Shown: positions 8,961 through 20,087, counted from the stretch's first letter. The stretch is 64,000 nucleotides of DNA from Rhizobacter terrae (GCF_003852895.1 NZ_QUSW01000001.1:1-64000), one strand, 5' to 3'. The notes: generated from the letters alone by a model not told the origin. Translations and numbers: made by a program.

Positions 8961-10397
8961 TCAGGCAAAGGTGTAGGCCGTCTTCACGGTCGTGTAGAAC
9001 TCGGCCGCGTAGCGCCCTTGCTCGCGTGCGCCGTGGCTGGAGGCCTTGCGGCCTCCGAAAGGCACGTGGTAGTCCACGCCGGCGGTGGCCAGGTTCACCA
9101 TGACCATGCCCGCCTGTGCGTGGCGCTTGAAATGCGTGGCGTGCTTGAGCGAGGTGGTGCAGATGCCCGCCGCCAGGCCGTAGGGTGTGTCGTTGGACAA
9201 GGCCAGCGCGTGTTCGTAGTTGTCGGCCTTGAGCACGACAGCGATGGGACCGAAGATCTCCTCACGCGCGATGCGGTGCTCCGGCTGCGCGAGAAACAGC
9301 GCCGGGCTCATGAAGTGGCCGCGCGTGGCCCGCTCCAGCAGCTCGCCGCCCACGACGCGCTCCGCGCCTTCGGCGCGGCCGATCTCCATGTAGCTGAGGT
9401 TCTGTTCCAGTTGCGCGCGGCTGGCCACCGGGCCGATGTCGATGCCGCGCTCCAGCGCATGGCCCACCTTGAGGTGGCGGGTGCGCTCGCGCAGCCTGGC
9501 AACGAAGGCATCGTGCACCGAGGCTTCCACGATGAGCCGGCTCGATGCCGTGCAGCGCTGGCCGGTGGAGAAGAACGCGCCCTGCGCGGCGCATTCCACC
9601 GCGAGGTCCAGGTCGGCATCGCCCAGCACCACCAGCGGGTTCTTGCCGCCCATCTCCAGCTGCACCTTGGCACCGCGGCGGGCGGTGCCTTCGAGGATCT
9701 GTGCACCCGTGGCTTCCGAGCCGGTGAAGCTGATGGCATTGACCAGCTTGCTGTCCACCAGCGCCTGGCCGACCTGCCGGCCGCTGCCGTTCACGAGGTT
9801 GAAGGCGCCTGCGGGAAGGCCCGCGCGGCTGATGATCTCGGCCAATGCCCAGGCACAGCCCGGCACGATCTCGGCCGGCTTGAACACCACCGAGTTGCCG
9901 TAGGCCAGCGCCGGCGCGATCTTCCACGCGGGAATGGCCAGCGGAAAGTTCCACGGCGCGATGATGCCCACCACGCCCACGGGTTCACGCGTCACCTCGA
10001 CGTCGATGCCCGGCCTGACCGATGCCATCTTGTCGCCCTGAATGCGCAGCGCTTCGCCCGCGAAGAACTTGAAGATGTTGCCCGCCCGAGCGGCTTCGCC
10101 GATGGCCTCGGGCAGCGTCTTGCCCTCTTCGCGTGCCAGCAGCTCACCCAGTTCGTCGCGGCGCGCAAGGATCTCGCTGCCGATCTGGTCCAGCGCATCG
10201 GCGCGGCGCTGCGGCGTGCTCAAGCCCCAGGCCGAGGCGGCATCGGCCGCGCCGCGGATGGCATCTTCGGCCTGCCGCGCATCGGCGCGGGCGACTTCAC
10301 CGACGGGCGAATCCAGGTCCGACGGGTTGTCCGACGTGCCTGTCGTCACGCCGGTTTCCCAGCGCCCATTGATGTAGTTCTTGAAGCTGTGGTGCAT
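8961..10397 (-). CDS. 2,5-dioxovalerate (2-oxoglutarate semialdehyde) dehydrogenase
   Basis: A 478-residue NAD(P)-dependent aldehyde dehydrogenase. The N-terminal part has the APWNFPLAIPAWKIAPAL cofactor-site motif, LEMGGKN carries the general-base Glu and GQRCTASSRL the catalytic Cys. Sequence style matches the 2-oxoglutarate semialdehyde dehydrogenases that end non-phosphorylative pentose pathways by making 2-oxoglutarate. The operon context (ChvE-Ggu importer, nearby arabonate-type dehydratase, lactonase and sugar dehydrogenase) supports that role. It is the first gene of the minus-strand operon and diverges from the LysR gene at 10541. Substrate is inferred; other semialdehydes are possible. 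Confidence 0.85.
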   Translation of the reverse strand: MHHSFKNYINGRWETGVTTGTSDNPSDLDSPVGEVARADARQAEDAIRGAADAASAWGLSTPQRRADALDQIGSEILARRDELGELLAREEGKTLPEAIGEAARAGNIFKFFAGEALRIQGDKMASVRPGIDVEVTREPVGVVGIIAPWNFPLAIPAWKIAPALAYGNSVVFKPAEIVPGCAWALAEIISRAGLPAGAFNLVNGSGRQVGQALVDSKLVNAISFTGSEATGAQILEGTARRGAKVQLEMGGKNPLVVLGDADLDLAVECAAQGAFFSTGQRCTASSRLIVEASVHDAFVARLRERTRHLKVGHALERGIDIGPVASRAQLEQNLSYMEIGRAEGAERVVGGELLERATRGHFMSPALFLAQPEHRIAREEIFGPIAVVLKADNYEHALALSNDTPYGLAAGICTTSLKHATHFKRHAQAGMVMVNLATAGVDYHVPFGGRKASSHGAREQGRYAAEFYTTVKTAYTFA

Positions 10398-10448
10398 TTG
10401 GCAAGAGCTCGCTCTTTGCGAGAGGTGCCGAATGGTAGGCAGCCATGG

Positions 10449-10488
10449 GATATACGCCTAATAGTTATTTGGCGCGCAGAGATATAGG
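10449..10488. promoter_or_regulatory. Divergent control region with LysR-type inverted repeat
   Basis: The 143 bp between the aldehyde dehydrogenase and the divergent LysR gene include CGCC (10455-10458) and GGCG (10471-10474) around an AT-rich centre, a usual LysR-box geometry. It is flanked by GATATACG (10449-10456) and GATATAGG (10481-10488). GATATACG recurs in the palindrome at 12339-12358. Binding by the adjacent regulator is inferred. Confidence 0.5.
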
Positions 10489-10540
10489 ATTTCGGATTCA
10501 TGGAAACCCCTAGTCCCTCGGTGGCCATGCCACCACTCGC

Positions 10541-11503
10541 ATGACCAATTACACCCACTGGTTCATCCGCGCGCGCTTGAAGACGAGGCAGCTGTTGCTG
10601 CTCGTTGCCCTGGCGGAAGAAGGCAACATCCACCGCGCCGCGCAGGTGCTCAACATGACCCAGCCGGCCGCGTCCAAGCTGCTGAAGGACCTGGAGGACG
10701 TGCTGGGCGTCTCGCTGTTCGATCGCCTGCCGCGCGGCATGCGCCCCACCTGGTATGGCGAGGCGATGATCCGCCATGCCCGCGTGGCGCTCGCCGCGCT
10801 CAACCAGGCGCACGATGAAGTTCAGGCACTGAAGTCTGGCCGCTTCGGGCAGGTGAGCGTGGGCGCCATCACCACGCCCGGCATCATGTTGCTGCCGCAG
10901 GCCATCTCGGCGGTGAAGGCCGCGCATCCGACGCTGCGCATCTCGCTGGCCATCGAGACCAGCGACATCCTTCTGGAGCGCATGGCGCAGGGCAAGATGG
11001 ACATGCTCGTCGGCCGCCTGTTCGCGCAGCACGACAAGACCTCGCTGCGCTATGAAGCGCTGGCCGAGGAGCCGGTGGTGGCGATGGTGCGGCCCGGCCA
11101 TCCGCTGCTGCATGTGGACAACCTCAGCTTGCGCGACCTGGTCAACAGCTGCTGGATCGTGCCGGCCGAAGGCAGCGTGCTGCGGCACCGCTTCGACCTG
11201 ATGTTCCACGAAGAAGGGCTGGACGCGCCGTCCAACCTCATCGAGTCCACGAACCTGCTGTTCGTCACCAAGATGATCAACGAGGGCGACATGATCTGCC
11301 TCGTCGCCGAGGACGTGGCCCGCTACTACCGGCAGCACGGGGTGGTGGACATCCTGCCGGTGAATCTGCCGTGCCGCATGGATGCGTTCGGGTTGATCAC
11401 GCGAAGCGACCGGCCGATGTCGCCGGCAGGCAAGGTGATGCTGGCCGCAGTGAAGGCGGCAGCAGCGGAGGTGTATGGCGTGACGCTGGAGGCTGGCGCG
11501 TGA
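10541..11503 (+). CDS. LysR-family regulator of sugar uptake (GbpR-like)
   Basis: A 320-residue LysR-type regulator. The winged HTH spans about residues 15-75 (RQLLLLVALAEEGNIHRAAQ, then TQPAASKLLKDLE) and the C-terminal LysR_substrate domain runs from about 100 to 305. It resembles GbpR, the galactose/arabinose-responsive regulator divergent from chvE in Agrobacterium and Azospirillum, and its position divergent from the ytfQ-chvE operon agrees. It probably activates that operon and represses itself from the shared 143-bp region. The effector is inferred to be an imported sugar or its derivative. Confidence 0.85.
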   Translation: MTNYTHWFIRARLKTRQLLLLVALAEEGNIHRAAQVLNMTQPAASKLLKDLEDVLGVSLFDRLPRGMRPTWYGEAMIRHARVALAALNQAHDEVQALKSGRFGQVSVGAITTPGIMLLPQAISAVKAAHPTLRISLAIETSDILLERMAQGKMDMLVGRLFAQHDKTSLRYEALAEEPVVAMVRPGHPLLHVDNLSLRDLVNSCWIVPAEGSVLRHRFDLMFHEEGLDAPSNLIESTNLLFVTKMINEGDMICLVAEDVARYYRQHGVVDILPVNLPCRMDAFGLITRSDRPMSPAGKVMLAAVKAAAAEVYGVTLEAGA

Positions 11504-11506
11504 CGA

Positions 11507-12307
11507 TCAGGTCCAGCCCGCGTCGACCTTGAACTCCTGCGCGGTGCACATCGCGCCGTCGTCCGATGCGAGGAACAGCACCATGCGCGCGATGTCCTCG
11601 CCCTGCAGCAGGTCGGGCAGACACTGCGCTTCGCGCAGGGCCGCCTCGCTCTTCGGGTCGAGGTTGTTCTTGATCTGCCGCTCGGTCATCACCCAGCCCG
11701 GGGACACCGTGTTCACGCGGATGCGATCGGGCCCGAGCGTCGCCGCCAGGCCGCGGGTCAAGCCGTTCACCGACGACTTCGCCACCGCATAGCAGGGGTA
11801 GCCATCGCTCTTGATCTGCCAGCCGGTCGAGCCGAGGTTGATCACCGCGCCGCCGCCGAGCTTTCGCATGCCCGGCACCACCGCCTGGATGGCGAAGAAC
11901 GCCGGCCGCTGGTTGATGGCCATGCGCTGGTCCCAGTAGTCCACCGTCACCGATTCGATGCTGTGGCGGTCGTCGCTCGCCACGTTGTTCACCAGCGCGG
12001 AGAAGTCGCCCAGCGACAAGGCCGCACGTGCGATGGCCGACTGCAACGCAGAGATGTCACGCACATCGCACACCTCCCACCAGGGCGGCGTGATGTCCAG
12101 GTCCGCGATCTCTTTCGCCAGGGCGCGGCTGGGTGCTTCCGCGATGTCGATGAATGCGACCTTCGCGCCTTGCAATGCAAACGCCTTGACGATGGACGCC
12201 CCGATGCCGCTGCCACCGCCGGTGACGAACACGCTCTTCCCTTTCAGGCTGGGGTACTTCGCAAGGGTCGAGGCGTCGATCGGACGCGTGATGGGGCCGC
12301 TGGTCAC
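11507..12307 (-). CDS. SDR sugar 1-dehydrogenase (L-arabinose / D-galactose)
   Basis: A 266-residue short-chain dehydrogenase. The NAD(P) site TGGGSGIG is near residues 30-37, NNVAS corresponds to NNAG, and the catalytic set is a Ser in LGSTGW with YAVAK (Tyr/Lys). It resembles D-galactose/L-arabinose 1-dehydrogenases that make the sugar lactone. The lactonase gene diverges from it across a 108-bp gap and the dehydratase follows, so it probably performs the first step of the oxidative route. The start is GTG at 12307 with GGAG upstream. It converges on the LysR gene with only 3 bp between stops. Confidence 0.8.
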   Translation of the reverse strand: MTSGPITRPIDASTLAKYPSLKGKSVFVTGGGSGIGASIVKAFALQGAKVAFIDIAEAPSRALAKEIADLDITPPWWEVCDVRDISALQSAIARAALSLGDFSALVNNVASDDRHSIESVTVDYWDQRMAINQRPAFFAIQAVVPGMRKLGGGAVINLGSTGWQIKSDGYPCYAVAKSSVNGLTRGLAATLGPDRIRVNTVSPGWVMTERQIKNNLDPKSEAALREAQCLPDLLQGEDIARMVLFLASDDGAMCTAQEFKVDAGWT

Positions 12308-12338
12308 TTCTGTCTCCGAGATTGCAAATCAGATATGC

Positions 12339-12358
12339 ACGTATATCTTGATATACGT
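12339..12358. promoter_or_regulatory. Perfect palindromic operator candidate
   Basis: ACGTATATC and GATATACGT form a perfect 9-bp inverted repeat with a 2-nt centre, midway between the divergent dehydrogenase and lactonase genes. The AT-rich block stands out sharply against the GC-rich surroundings. The symmetry suggests a homodimeric regulator (GntR, LacI or LysR type). The half-site GATATACG also occurs at 10449-10456. Confidence 0.6.
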
Positions 12359-12415
12359 TTCCACTATCAATGTGCCTTGCTACGATGCCGCGCGTCAAGC
12401 GCAGCACATCGTCGA

Positions 12416-13351
12416 ATGAACTCCAGCCACAGCACACCGACCACGTTCGCATCGCCCGTCACCGGCACGCCTGAAGTCCTCTGGCCCGCACAGGCGCTGC
12501 TGGGCGAAGGCCTGTGCTGGTCGCCCTCCACGCGGTCGATCTGGTGGGTGGACATCTTCGGCAAGAAGTTGATGAATCTGGCGCTGCACAGCGGGGAACG
12601 CCGCGAGTGGATGTTCGATGACATGGTCAGTGCGGTGGCTGAACGCGCGAACGGGCGCGGGCTCATCGTGTCGATGCAGCGCGGCATCGCCTTCTTCGAC
12701 CCCTCCACCGCCCGGCTCGACATGCTGCATGCGCCCGAGCCGCAGTTGCCCGGCAACCGCTTCAACGACGGCAAGTGCGACGCGCAAGGCCGCTACTGGT
12801 CGGGCACCATGGACATGGCCTGCACGGCCGAGACCGGCTCGGTGTACCGAGTCACGGCCGATGGCAGCACCACGCACATCGACTGCGCCTGGGCCGCGCA
12901 CTTCCCGGTCGTCAATGGCCCCACCTGGTCGATCGACGGACGGCGCATCTGGGTCAACGACACCGCGCGCAACTTCATGCACACCGGCGACTTCGACCCC
13001 GCCACCGGCAGCATCACCAACATGCGCGTCTTCATGCGCCTGCCCAAGGGCCAGGGTTATCCCGATGGCATGACCACCGACGCCGCCGGCCGACTGTGGG
13101 TCGCGCACTGGAGCGGCGCCTGCGTCACCTGCCACGCACCCGACGATGGCCGCGAGCTCGCTCGCATCGAACTGCCCACCTCCAACATCACCAACGTCGC
13201 CTTCGGCGGCGCGGACATGACGACACTCTTCATCACCAGTGCCTCGGCCGAGCTGAGCGACGAGCAAGCCTCGGCCCAGCCGCTCAAGGGCTCGCTGTTC
13301 ATGGTGAAGACGGATGCCGTCGGCATCCCTGCCCACCGTTTTGCGGGCTGA
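12416..13351 (+). CDS. SMP-30/gluconolactonase-family sugar lactonase
   Basis: A 311-residue six-bladed propeller of the SMP-30/regucalcin family. Hallmarks are LLGEGLCW (metal-ligand Glu), NRFNDGKCDAQGRYWSGTMD (Asn and Asp ligands) and YPDGMTTDAAGRLWVAHW. It should open the L-arabinono- or D-galactono-lactone made by the neighbouring dehydrogenase to the aldonate. The ATG at 12416 gives a family-typical length; sequence further upstream in frame is not propeller-like and would run through the operator palindrome. No clear Shine-Dalgarno site is visible. Confidence 0.85.
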   Translation: MNSSHSTPTTFASPVTGTPEVLWPAQALLGEGLCWSPSTRSIWWVDIFGKKLMNLALHSGERREWMFDDMVSAVAERANGRGLIVSMQRGIAFFDPSTARLDMLHAPEPQLPGNRFNDGKCDAQGRYWSGTMDMACTAETGSVYRVTADGSTTHIDCAWAAHFPVVNGPTWSIDGRRIWVNDTARNFMHTGDFDPATGSITNMRVFMRLPKGQGYPDGMTTDAAGRLWVAHWSGACVTCHAPDDGRELARIELPTSNITNVAFGGADMTTLFITSASAELSDEQASAQPLKGSLFMVKTDAVGIPAHRFAG

Positions 13352-13358
13352 CCATGCC

Positions 13359-13402
13359 GATATCGATATCCCAACCATCCAAGAACTCATTGGTTAGATA
13401 TC
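13359..13402. promoter_or_regulatory. GATATC inverted repeats upstream of the dehydratase
   Basis: Within the 99-bp gap before the dehydratase lie a perfect 12-bp palindrome (GATATCGATATC, 13359-13370) and a second GATATC at 13397-13402. Bases 13365-13377 and 13391-13402 form an imperfect inverted repeat (GATATC...AACCA / TGGTT...GATATC). This suggests a separate regulated promoter for the dehydratase-gguC-galTK group. Confidence 0.5.
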
Positions 13403-13450
13403 GCTGATCCTCGTAGTCTCTCGGCTGCTTACGCTGAGGAGACAAACGAC

Positions 13451-15181
13451 ATGCCCGACCGCAAGAAACTGCGCTCGGCCGAATGGTTCGGCACTGCCGA
13501 CAAGAACGGCTTCATGTACCGGAGCTGGATGAAGAACCAGGGCATCCCGGACCATGAATTCCAGGGCAAGCCCGTCATCGGCATCTGCAACACCTGGTCC
13601 GAACTCACCCCCTGCAATTCGCACTTCCGCAAGATCGCCGAGCACGTCAAGCGCGGCATCTACGAGGCCGGCGGCTTCCCGGTGGAGTTCCCGGTGTTCT
13701 CCAACGGCGAGTCCAACCTGCGGCCCACCGCCATGCTCACACGCAACCTCGCGGCCATGGACGTGGAGGAAGCCATCCGCGGCAACCCCATCGACGCGGT
13801 GGTGCTGCTGGCGGGCTGCGACAAGACCACGCCCGCGCTGCTGATGGGCGCGGCCAGCTGCGACGTGCCGGCCATCGTGGTCAGCGGCGGGCCCATGCTC
13901 AACGGCAAGCTCGAAGGCCGCGACATCGGCTCGGGCACCGCCGTGTGGCAGCTGCACGAATCGCTCAAGGCGGGCGAGATCAACCTGCACCAGTTCCTCT
14001 CCGCCGAATCAGGCATGTCGCGCTCGGTGGGCACCTGCAACACCATGGGCACGGCGTCGACCATGGCCTGCATGGCCGAGGCGCTGGGCACCACGCTGCC
14101 GCACAACGCCGCCATTCCCGCGGTGGACTCGCGCCGCTACGTACTCGCGCACATGTCGGGCATCCGCATCGTGGAGATGGCGCTGCAGGACCTCACGCTG
14201 TCGAAGATCCTCACGCGGCAGGCCTTCGAGAACGCCATCCGCACCAACGCGGCCATCGGCGGCTCGACCAATGCGGTCATCCACCTCAAGGCGATCGCCG
14301 GCCGCATCGGCGTGCCGCTGGAGCTGGAGGACTGGACGCGCATCGGCCGGGGCACGCCCACCCTCGTCGACCTGCAGCCCTCGGGCCGCTACCTGATGGA
14401 AGAGTTCTACTACGCCGGCGGCCTGCCCGCGGTGCTGCGCCGCATGGGCGAGCACGGGCTGCTGCCGCATCCGGATGCGATCACCGTCAACGGCCAGACG
14501 CTCTGGGACAACGTGCGCGAGGCGCCGAACTACAACGCCGAGGTCATCCGGCCGCTGGACAAGCCGCTCATCGCCGATGGCTCCATCCGCGTGCTGCGCG
14601 GCAACCTCTCGCCGCGCGGCGCGGTGCTCAAGCCCTCGGCCGCAACACCTGAGCTGCTCAAGCATCGCGGCCGTGCGGTGGTGTTCGAGAACCTCGAGGA
14701 CTACAAGGCCCGCATCGTCGACGAGAACCTGGACGTGGACGCCACGTGCATCCTCGTCATGAAAAATTGCGGACCCAAGGGCTACCCGGGCATGGCCGAA
14801 GTGGGCAACATGGGCCTGCCGCCCAAGCTGCTGCGGCAAGGGGTCAAGGACATGGTGCGCATCTCGGACGCCCGCATGAGCGGCACCGCCTACGGCACGG
14901 TGGTGCTGCACGTCGCGCCTGAAGCCGCAGCCGGCGGGCCGCTTGCGGCCGTGCGCGACGGTGACTGGATCGAGCTCGACTGCGAGGCCGGCCGCCTGCA
15001 CCTGGACATCACCGATTCGGAACTGGCCGATCGCATGGCCACGCTGACGCCACAGCCGGCGCGCTCCGACGGCGGCTACCAGAAGCTGTACGTGAACCAC
15101 GTGCTGCAGGCCGACGAAGGCTGCGACCTCGACTTCCTCGTGGGCTGCCGCGGCTCGGCCGTGCCGCGCCACTCGCACTGA
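13451..15181 (+). CDS. L-arabonate dehydratase (IlvD/EDD family)
   Basis: A 576-residue dehydratase of the IlvD/EDD family. Cysteines typical of the Fe-S site occur in GICNTWSELTPCN (near residue 56), LAGCDKTTPALLMGA and GTCNTMGTAS. Length and wording match L-arabonate dehydratases rather than IlvD or Edd. It would convert L-arabonate to 2-keto-3-deoxy-L-arabonate; D-galactonate or D-fuconate are alternatives. The ATG at 13451 has GGAGAC eight to ten bases upstream. It heads a plus-strand run with gguC, galT, galK and an aldo-keto reductase, with 19 bp to the next gene. Confidence 0.87.
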   Translation: MPDRKKLRSAEWFGTADKNGFMYRSWMKNQGIPDHEFQGKPVIGICNTWSELTPCNSHFRKIAEHVKRGIYEAGGFPVEFPVFSNGESNLRPTAMLTRNLAAMDVEEAIRGNPIDAVVLLAGCDKTTPALLMGAASCDVPAIVVSGGPMLNGKLEGRDIGSGTAVWQLHESLKAGEINLHQFLSAESGMSRSVGTCNTMGTASTMACMAEALGTTLPHNAAIPAVDSRRYVLAHMSGIRIVEMALQDLTLSKILTRQAFENAIRTNAAIGGSTNAVIHLKAIAGRIGVPLELEDWTRIGRGTPTLVDLQPSGRYLMEEFYYAGGLPAVLRRMGEHGLLPHPDAITVNGQTLWDNVREAPNYNAEVIRPLDKPLIADGSIRVLRGNLSPRGAVLKPSAATPELLKHRGRAVVFENLEDYKARIVDENLDVDATCILVMKNCGPKGYPGMAEVGNMGLPPKLLRQGVKDMVRISDARMSGTAYGTVVLHVAPEAAAGGPLAAVRDGDWIELDCEAGRLHLDITDSELADRMATLTPQPARSDGGYQKLYVNHVLQADEGCDLDFLVGCRGSAVPRHSH

Positions 15182-15200
15182 TCGACCACAGGTCCCCAAG

Positions 15201-16199
15201 ATGTTGCTGATTCAATTCAAGACCGCGCAAGGCGCGACCCGCGTGGGCGTTCTGCAGCCGGAAAAAGGCCAGGTGCAGGTGCTCGCCGGCGTGACCTCCA
15301 CCTACTCGCTGGCGCAGACCGCCATCGCCAACGGCGAGGGCCTGCAAGCATTGGCCGGCCGGATGGTCTCCGACGAAACCTGGGACTACGGCGAGCTGGC
15401 CAGCGATGGTCGCCTGCTGCCGCCGCTCACGCATCCCGACGATGCGCATTGCTTCGTCACCGGCACCGGCCTCACCCACCTGGGCAGTGCCGCATCGCGC
15501 GATGCCATGCACAAGAAGCTCGCCCAGGCCGAGCAGTCGCTGACCGACAGCATGAAGATGTTCCGCATCGGCCTGGAAGGCGGCAAGCCTGCGTCCGGCC
15601 AGGTGGGTGCCGCGCCCGAGTGGTTCTACAAGGGCGACGGCAGCATCGTGCGCGCCAGCGGGCAAGCCATCGAGATGCCCGACTTCGCGCTGGACGGCGG
15701 CGACGAGAGCGAGTTGGTTGGCCTGTACGTGAATGGCCCCGACGGCACGCCGCATCGCGTGGGCTTCGCGCTGGGCAACGAGTTCTCCGACCACGTCATC
15801 GAGCAGCAGAACTACCTGTACCTCGCGCATTCGAAGTTGCGTGTGTGCGCTGTGGGGCCGGCGCTTCGCGTGGGCCCGCTGCCCGAGCACGTCGAAGGGC
15901 ACACGCGTCTGTTCGACAAACAAGGCTCGGTGCGCTGGGAGAAGCCTTTCGTGAGCGGCGAGGCCAACATGTCGCACACCATCGCCAACCTGGAGCACCA
16001 CCACTTCAAGTACGGCCTGTTCCGTCGGGCCGGCGACGTGCACCTGCATTTCTTCGGCGCGGCCACGCTCAGCTTTGCCGACGGCATCCGCGTGCAGGCG
16101 GGTGACCGGTGGGAGATCGAGTCCCCGCTGTTCGGCCCCGCGCTCGTGAACACCCTGGCCGTGCAGGCCACCCAGACACCGGCCGTGCGCCCGCTTTGA
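15201..16199 (+). CDS. gguC: AraD1/GguC-family protein (fumarylacetoacetate hydrolase fold)
   Basis: A 332-residue protein of the FAH fold family, resembling the GguC protein of Agrobacterium and the AraD1 proteins of Burkholderiales. Likely metal-binding and active-site regions include CFVTGTGLTH, GDESELVGLYVN and the FALGNEFSDHVIEQQNYLYLAHSKLR segment. The cluster has no DapA-type 2-keto-3-deoxy-arabonate dehydratase, so this gene is the best candidate for that step, yielding 2,5-dioxovalerate for the dehydrogenase at 8961. The function is inferred from context and family. It abuts galT with no intergenic base. Confidence 0.8.
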   Translation: MLLIQFKTAQGATRVGVLQPEKGQVQVLAGVTSTYSLAQTAIANGEGLQALAGRMVSDETWDYGELASDGRLLPPLTHPDDAHCFVTGTGLTHLGSAASRDAMHKKLAQAEQSLTDSMKMFRIGLEGGKPASGQVGAAPEWFYKGDGSIVRASGQAIEMPDFALDGGDESELVGLYVNGPDGTPHRVGFALGNEFSDHVIEQQNYLYLAHSKLRVCAVGPALRVGPLPEHVEGHTRLFDKQGSVRWEKPFVSGEANMSHTIANLEHHHFKYGLFRRAGDVHLHFFGAATLSFADGIRVQAGDRWEIESPLFGPALVNTLAVQATQTPAVRPL

Positions 16200-17233
16200 A
16201 TGTTCGATCCTGCAGAACACTCGCACCGGCGGCGAAACCCGCTGACGGGCCAATGGGTGCTGGTCTCGCCGCACCGCGCGAAGCGGCCCTGGCAAGGGCA
16301 GCAGGAGGCCGCGGCGCTTGACTCGGCGCCTTCGTACGACCCCGCCTGCTACCTGTGCGCCGGCAATGCCCGCGTGACCGGCGAACGCAATCCACAGTAC
16401 GACGGCACCTTCGTCTTCACCAACGACTTCGCGGCGTTGATGAAGGAGGTGCCTGACGCACCGCCCTCGGACGACCCGCTGTTCGAAGCCATGCCCGCGC
16501 GCGGCACCAGCCGCGTCATCTGCTTCTCGCCCGATCACGCGAAGACCCTGCCGGAGCTGCCGGTCGAGGCCATAGAGCGCGTCGTCGACACCTGGTGCGA
16601 AGAGACCGAAACGCTGGGCGCGCGCTACGCCTGGGTGCAGGTGTTCGAGAACAAGGGCGCGGTGATGGGCTGCTCGAACCCGCATCCTCATGGGCAGGTC
16701 TGGACCTGCGAGCACCTGCCCAACGAAGCCTCGGCGGAAGACGCGCATCAACGCGACTACTTCGCCACGCATGCCCGCCCGCTGCTGCTGGACTACGCGC
16801 AGCGTGAAGCGGATTCAAAAGAACGGGTGGTCGTGAGCACCGACCACTGGCTGGCGGTGGTGCCCTACTGGGCCACCTGGCCCTTCGAGACGCTGCTGAT
16901 GCCGCGCACCGCGCTGCAATGCATGCCCCAGCTCGACCGCGAGCAGCGCCGCGACCTCGCATCGGCATTGAAGGAACTCACCAGCCGGTACGACAACCTG
17001 TTCCGCTGCTCCTTCCCCTACTCCATGGGCTGGCACGGCGCGCCATTCAACGGCAGCGATGCGCGGCCCTGGCAGCTCCACGCCCATTTCTACCCCCCGC
17101 TGCTGCGTTCGGCCACGGTGCGCAAGTTCATGGTCGGCTTCGAGATGCTGGCCGAGGCGCAGCGCGACCTCACGCCCGAGCAGGCGGCCGCGCAACTCCG
17201 TGGCGTGAGCCCCGTGCACTACAGCCTCGCGCC

Positions 17234-17237
<4 letters not shown>
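16200..17237 (+). CDS. galT: Galactose-1-phosphate uridylyltransferase
   Basis: A 345-residue GalT. The catalytic histidine triad motif [10 protein letters not shown] is at about residues 159-168, with His164 equivalent to the nucleophile; the metal site CYLC is at 50-53, and GWHGAPFN and [12 protein letters not shown] are conserved. It transfers UMP between UDP-glucose and galactose-1-phosphate in the Leloir pathway. Start ATG directly follows the gguC stop and the stop overlaps galK (ATGA). galE and galM are not in the window, so the pathway must be completed elsewhere. Confidence 0.95.
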
Positions 17238-18397
<1,160 letters not shown>

Positions 18398-18410
18398 GCA
18401 CCTGAGCAAG

Positions 18411-19421
<1,011 letters not shown>

Positions 19422-19441
19422 CGCCCGCGCTCAGGAAAGAC

Positions 19442-19828
19442 TCAGGAACGGGACAGCGAGGTGGGCGTGCAGACGATCTGCACCACCGGCTGTTCCGTGC
19501 GCATCAGGGCCCACAGGGTGTAGATGCCCAGGGCCGTGCCGAAAGGCAGGTTCAGCAATTGCAGTGCCCCCATGCCGATGAGCCAGGGGCGTGCGCCCTG
19601 CCGGCCGGCCAGGAACGCGGCGCCAGCAACCAGTTCCGCAACGGCGACCAGCACGAACGGTACCGCGAGCGCGGCACCAAAGGCCGCGAAGATGGCGAGC
19701 GGGAATTCAGTGCTCGGGAAGAGCGCGGTCAGCACGCCGAAGAACAGCGTCAGCGCCGCGATGACCAGCAAGGTGATGGCCGCGAAGACCACGTGCAGCA
19801 CGGCAACGACCTTGTGATGGATGTCCAT
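19442..19828 (-). CDS. Small four-helix membrane protein of unknown function
   Basis: A 128-residue hydrophobic protein with about four predicted membrane helices (near residues 7-36, 43-60, 58-75 and 82-108) and short charged ends. No enzyme motif is visible. The N-terminus MDIHHKVVAVLHVVF follows a poor Shine-Dalgarno region. It converges on the aldo-keto reductase, 20 bp apart, and diverges from the gene at 20088. I do not recognise the family, so no function is proposed. Confidence 0.65.
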   Translation of the reverse strand: MDIHHKVVAVLHVVFAAITLLVIAALTLFFGVLTALFPSTEFPLAIFAAFGAALAVPFVLVAVAELVAGAAFLAGRQGARPWLIGMGALQLLNLPFGTALGIYTLWALMRTEQPVVQIVCTPTSLSRS

Positions 19829-19919
19829 GAGCGGCTGGGCAGTATGGGCGGGACGCCAGTCTAGCCAGAAGGCTGGCGGGAAAACAAGACATCAACCTGA
19901 AACAAGAGCGAAGGCTGAT

Positions 19920-19953
19920 GCGCAATTGCAGGAGGACTGCACCTGCAATGCGC
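19920..19953. other. Strong intergenic hairpin between divergent genes
   Basis: GCGCA-A-TTGCAGG (19920-19932) and CCTGCAATGCGC (19942-19953) pair over 12 bp with a single bulged A and a 9-nt loop. CCTGA/TCAGG (19896-19900, 19958-19962) could add an outer stem. It lies between two divergent genes, so it is not a terminator for either. It may be part of a leader, an operator or a small RNA; nothing in the sequence decides. Confidence 0.5.
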
Positions 19954-20087
19954 TGAGTCAGGTGCTTTCGCAACAGGAATGTCCGGGTAACCACTGAGGA
20001 CAAGCTGGTGCACCGGCCACGATCGGGCTTGATGATGTGCGGCCGTCATGCCTCGCATCCACTCCTGCCACGCCTGGAGACCTCCAC

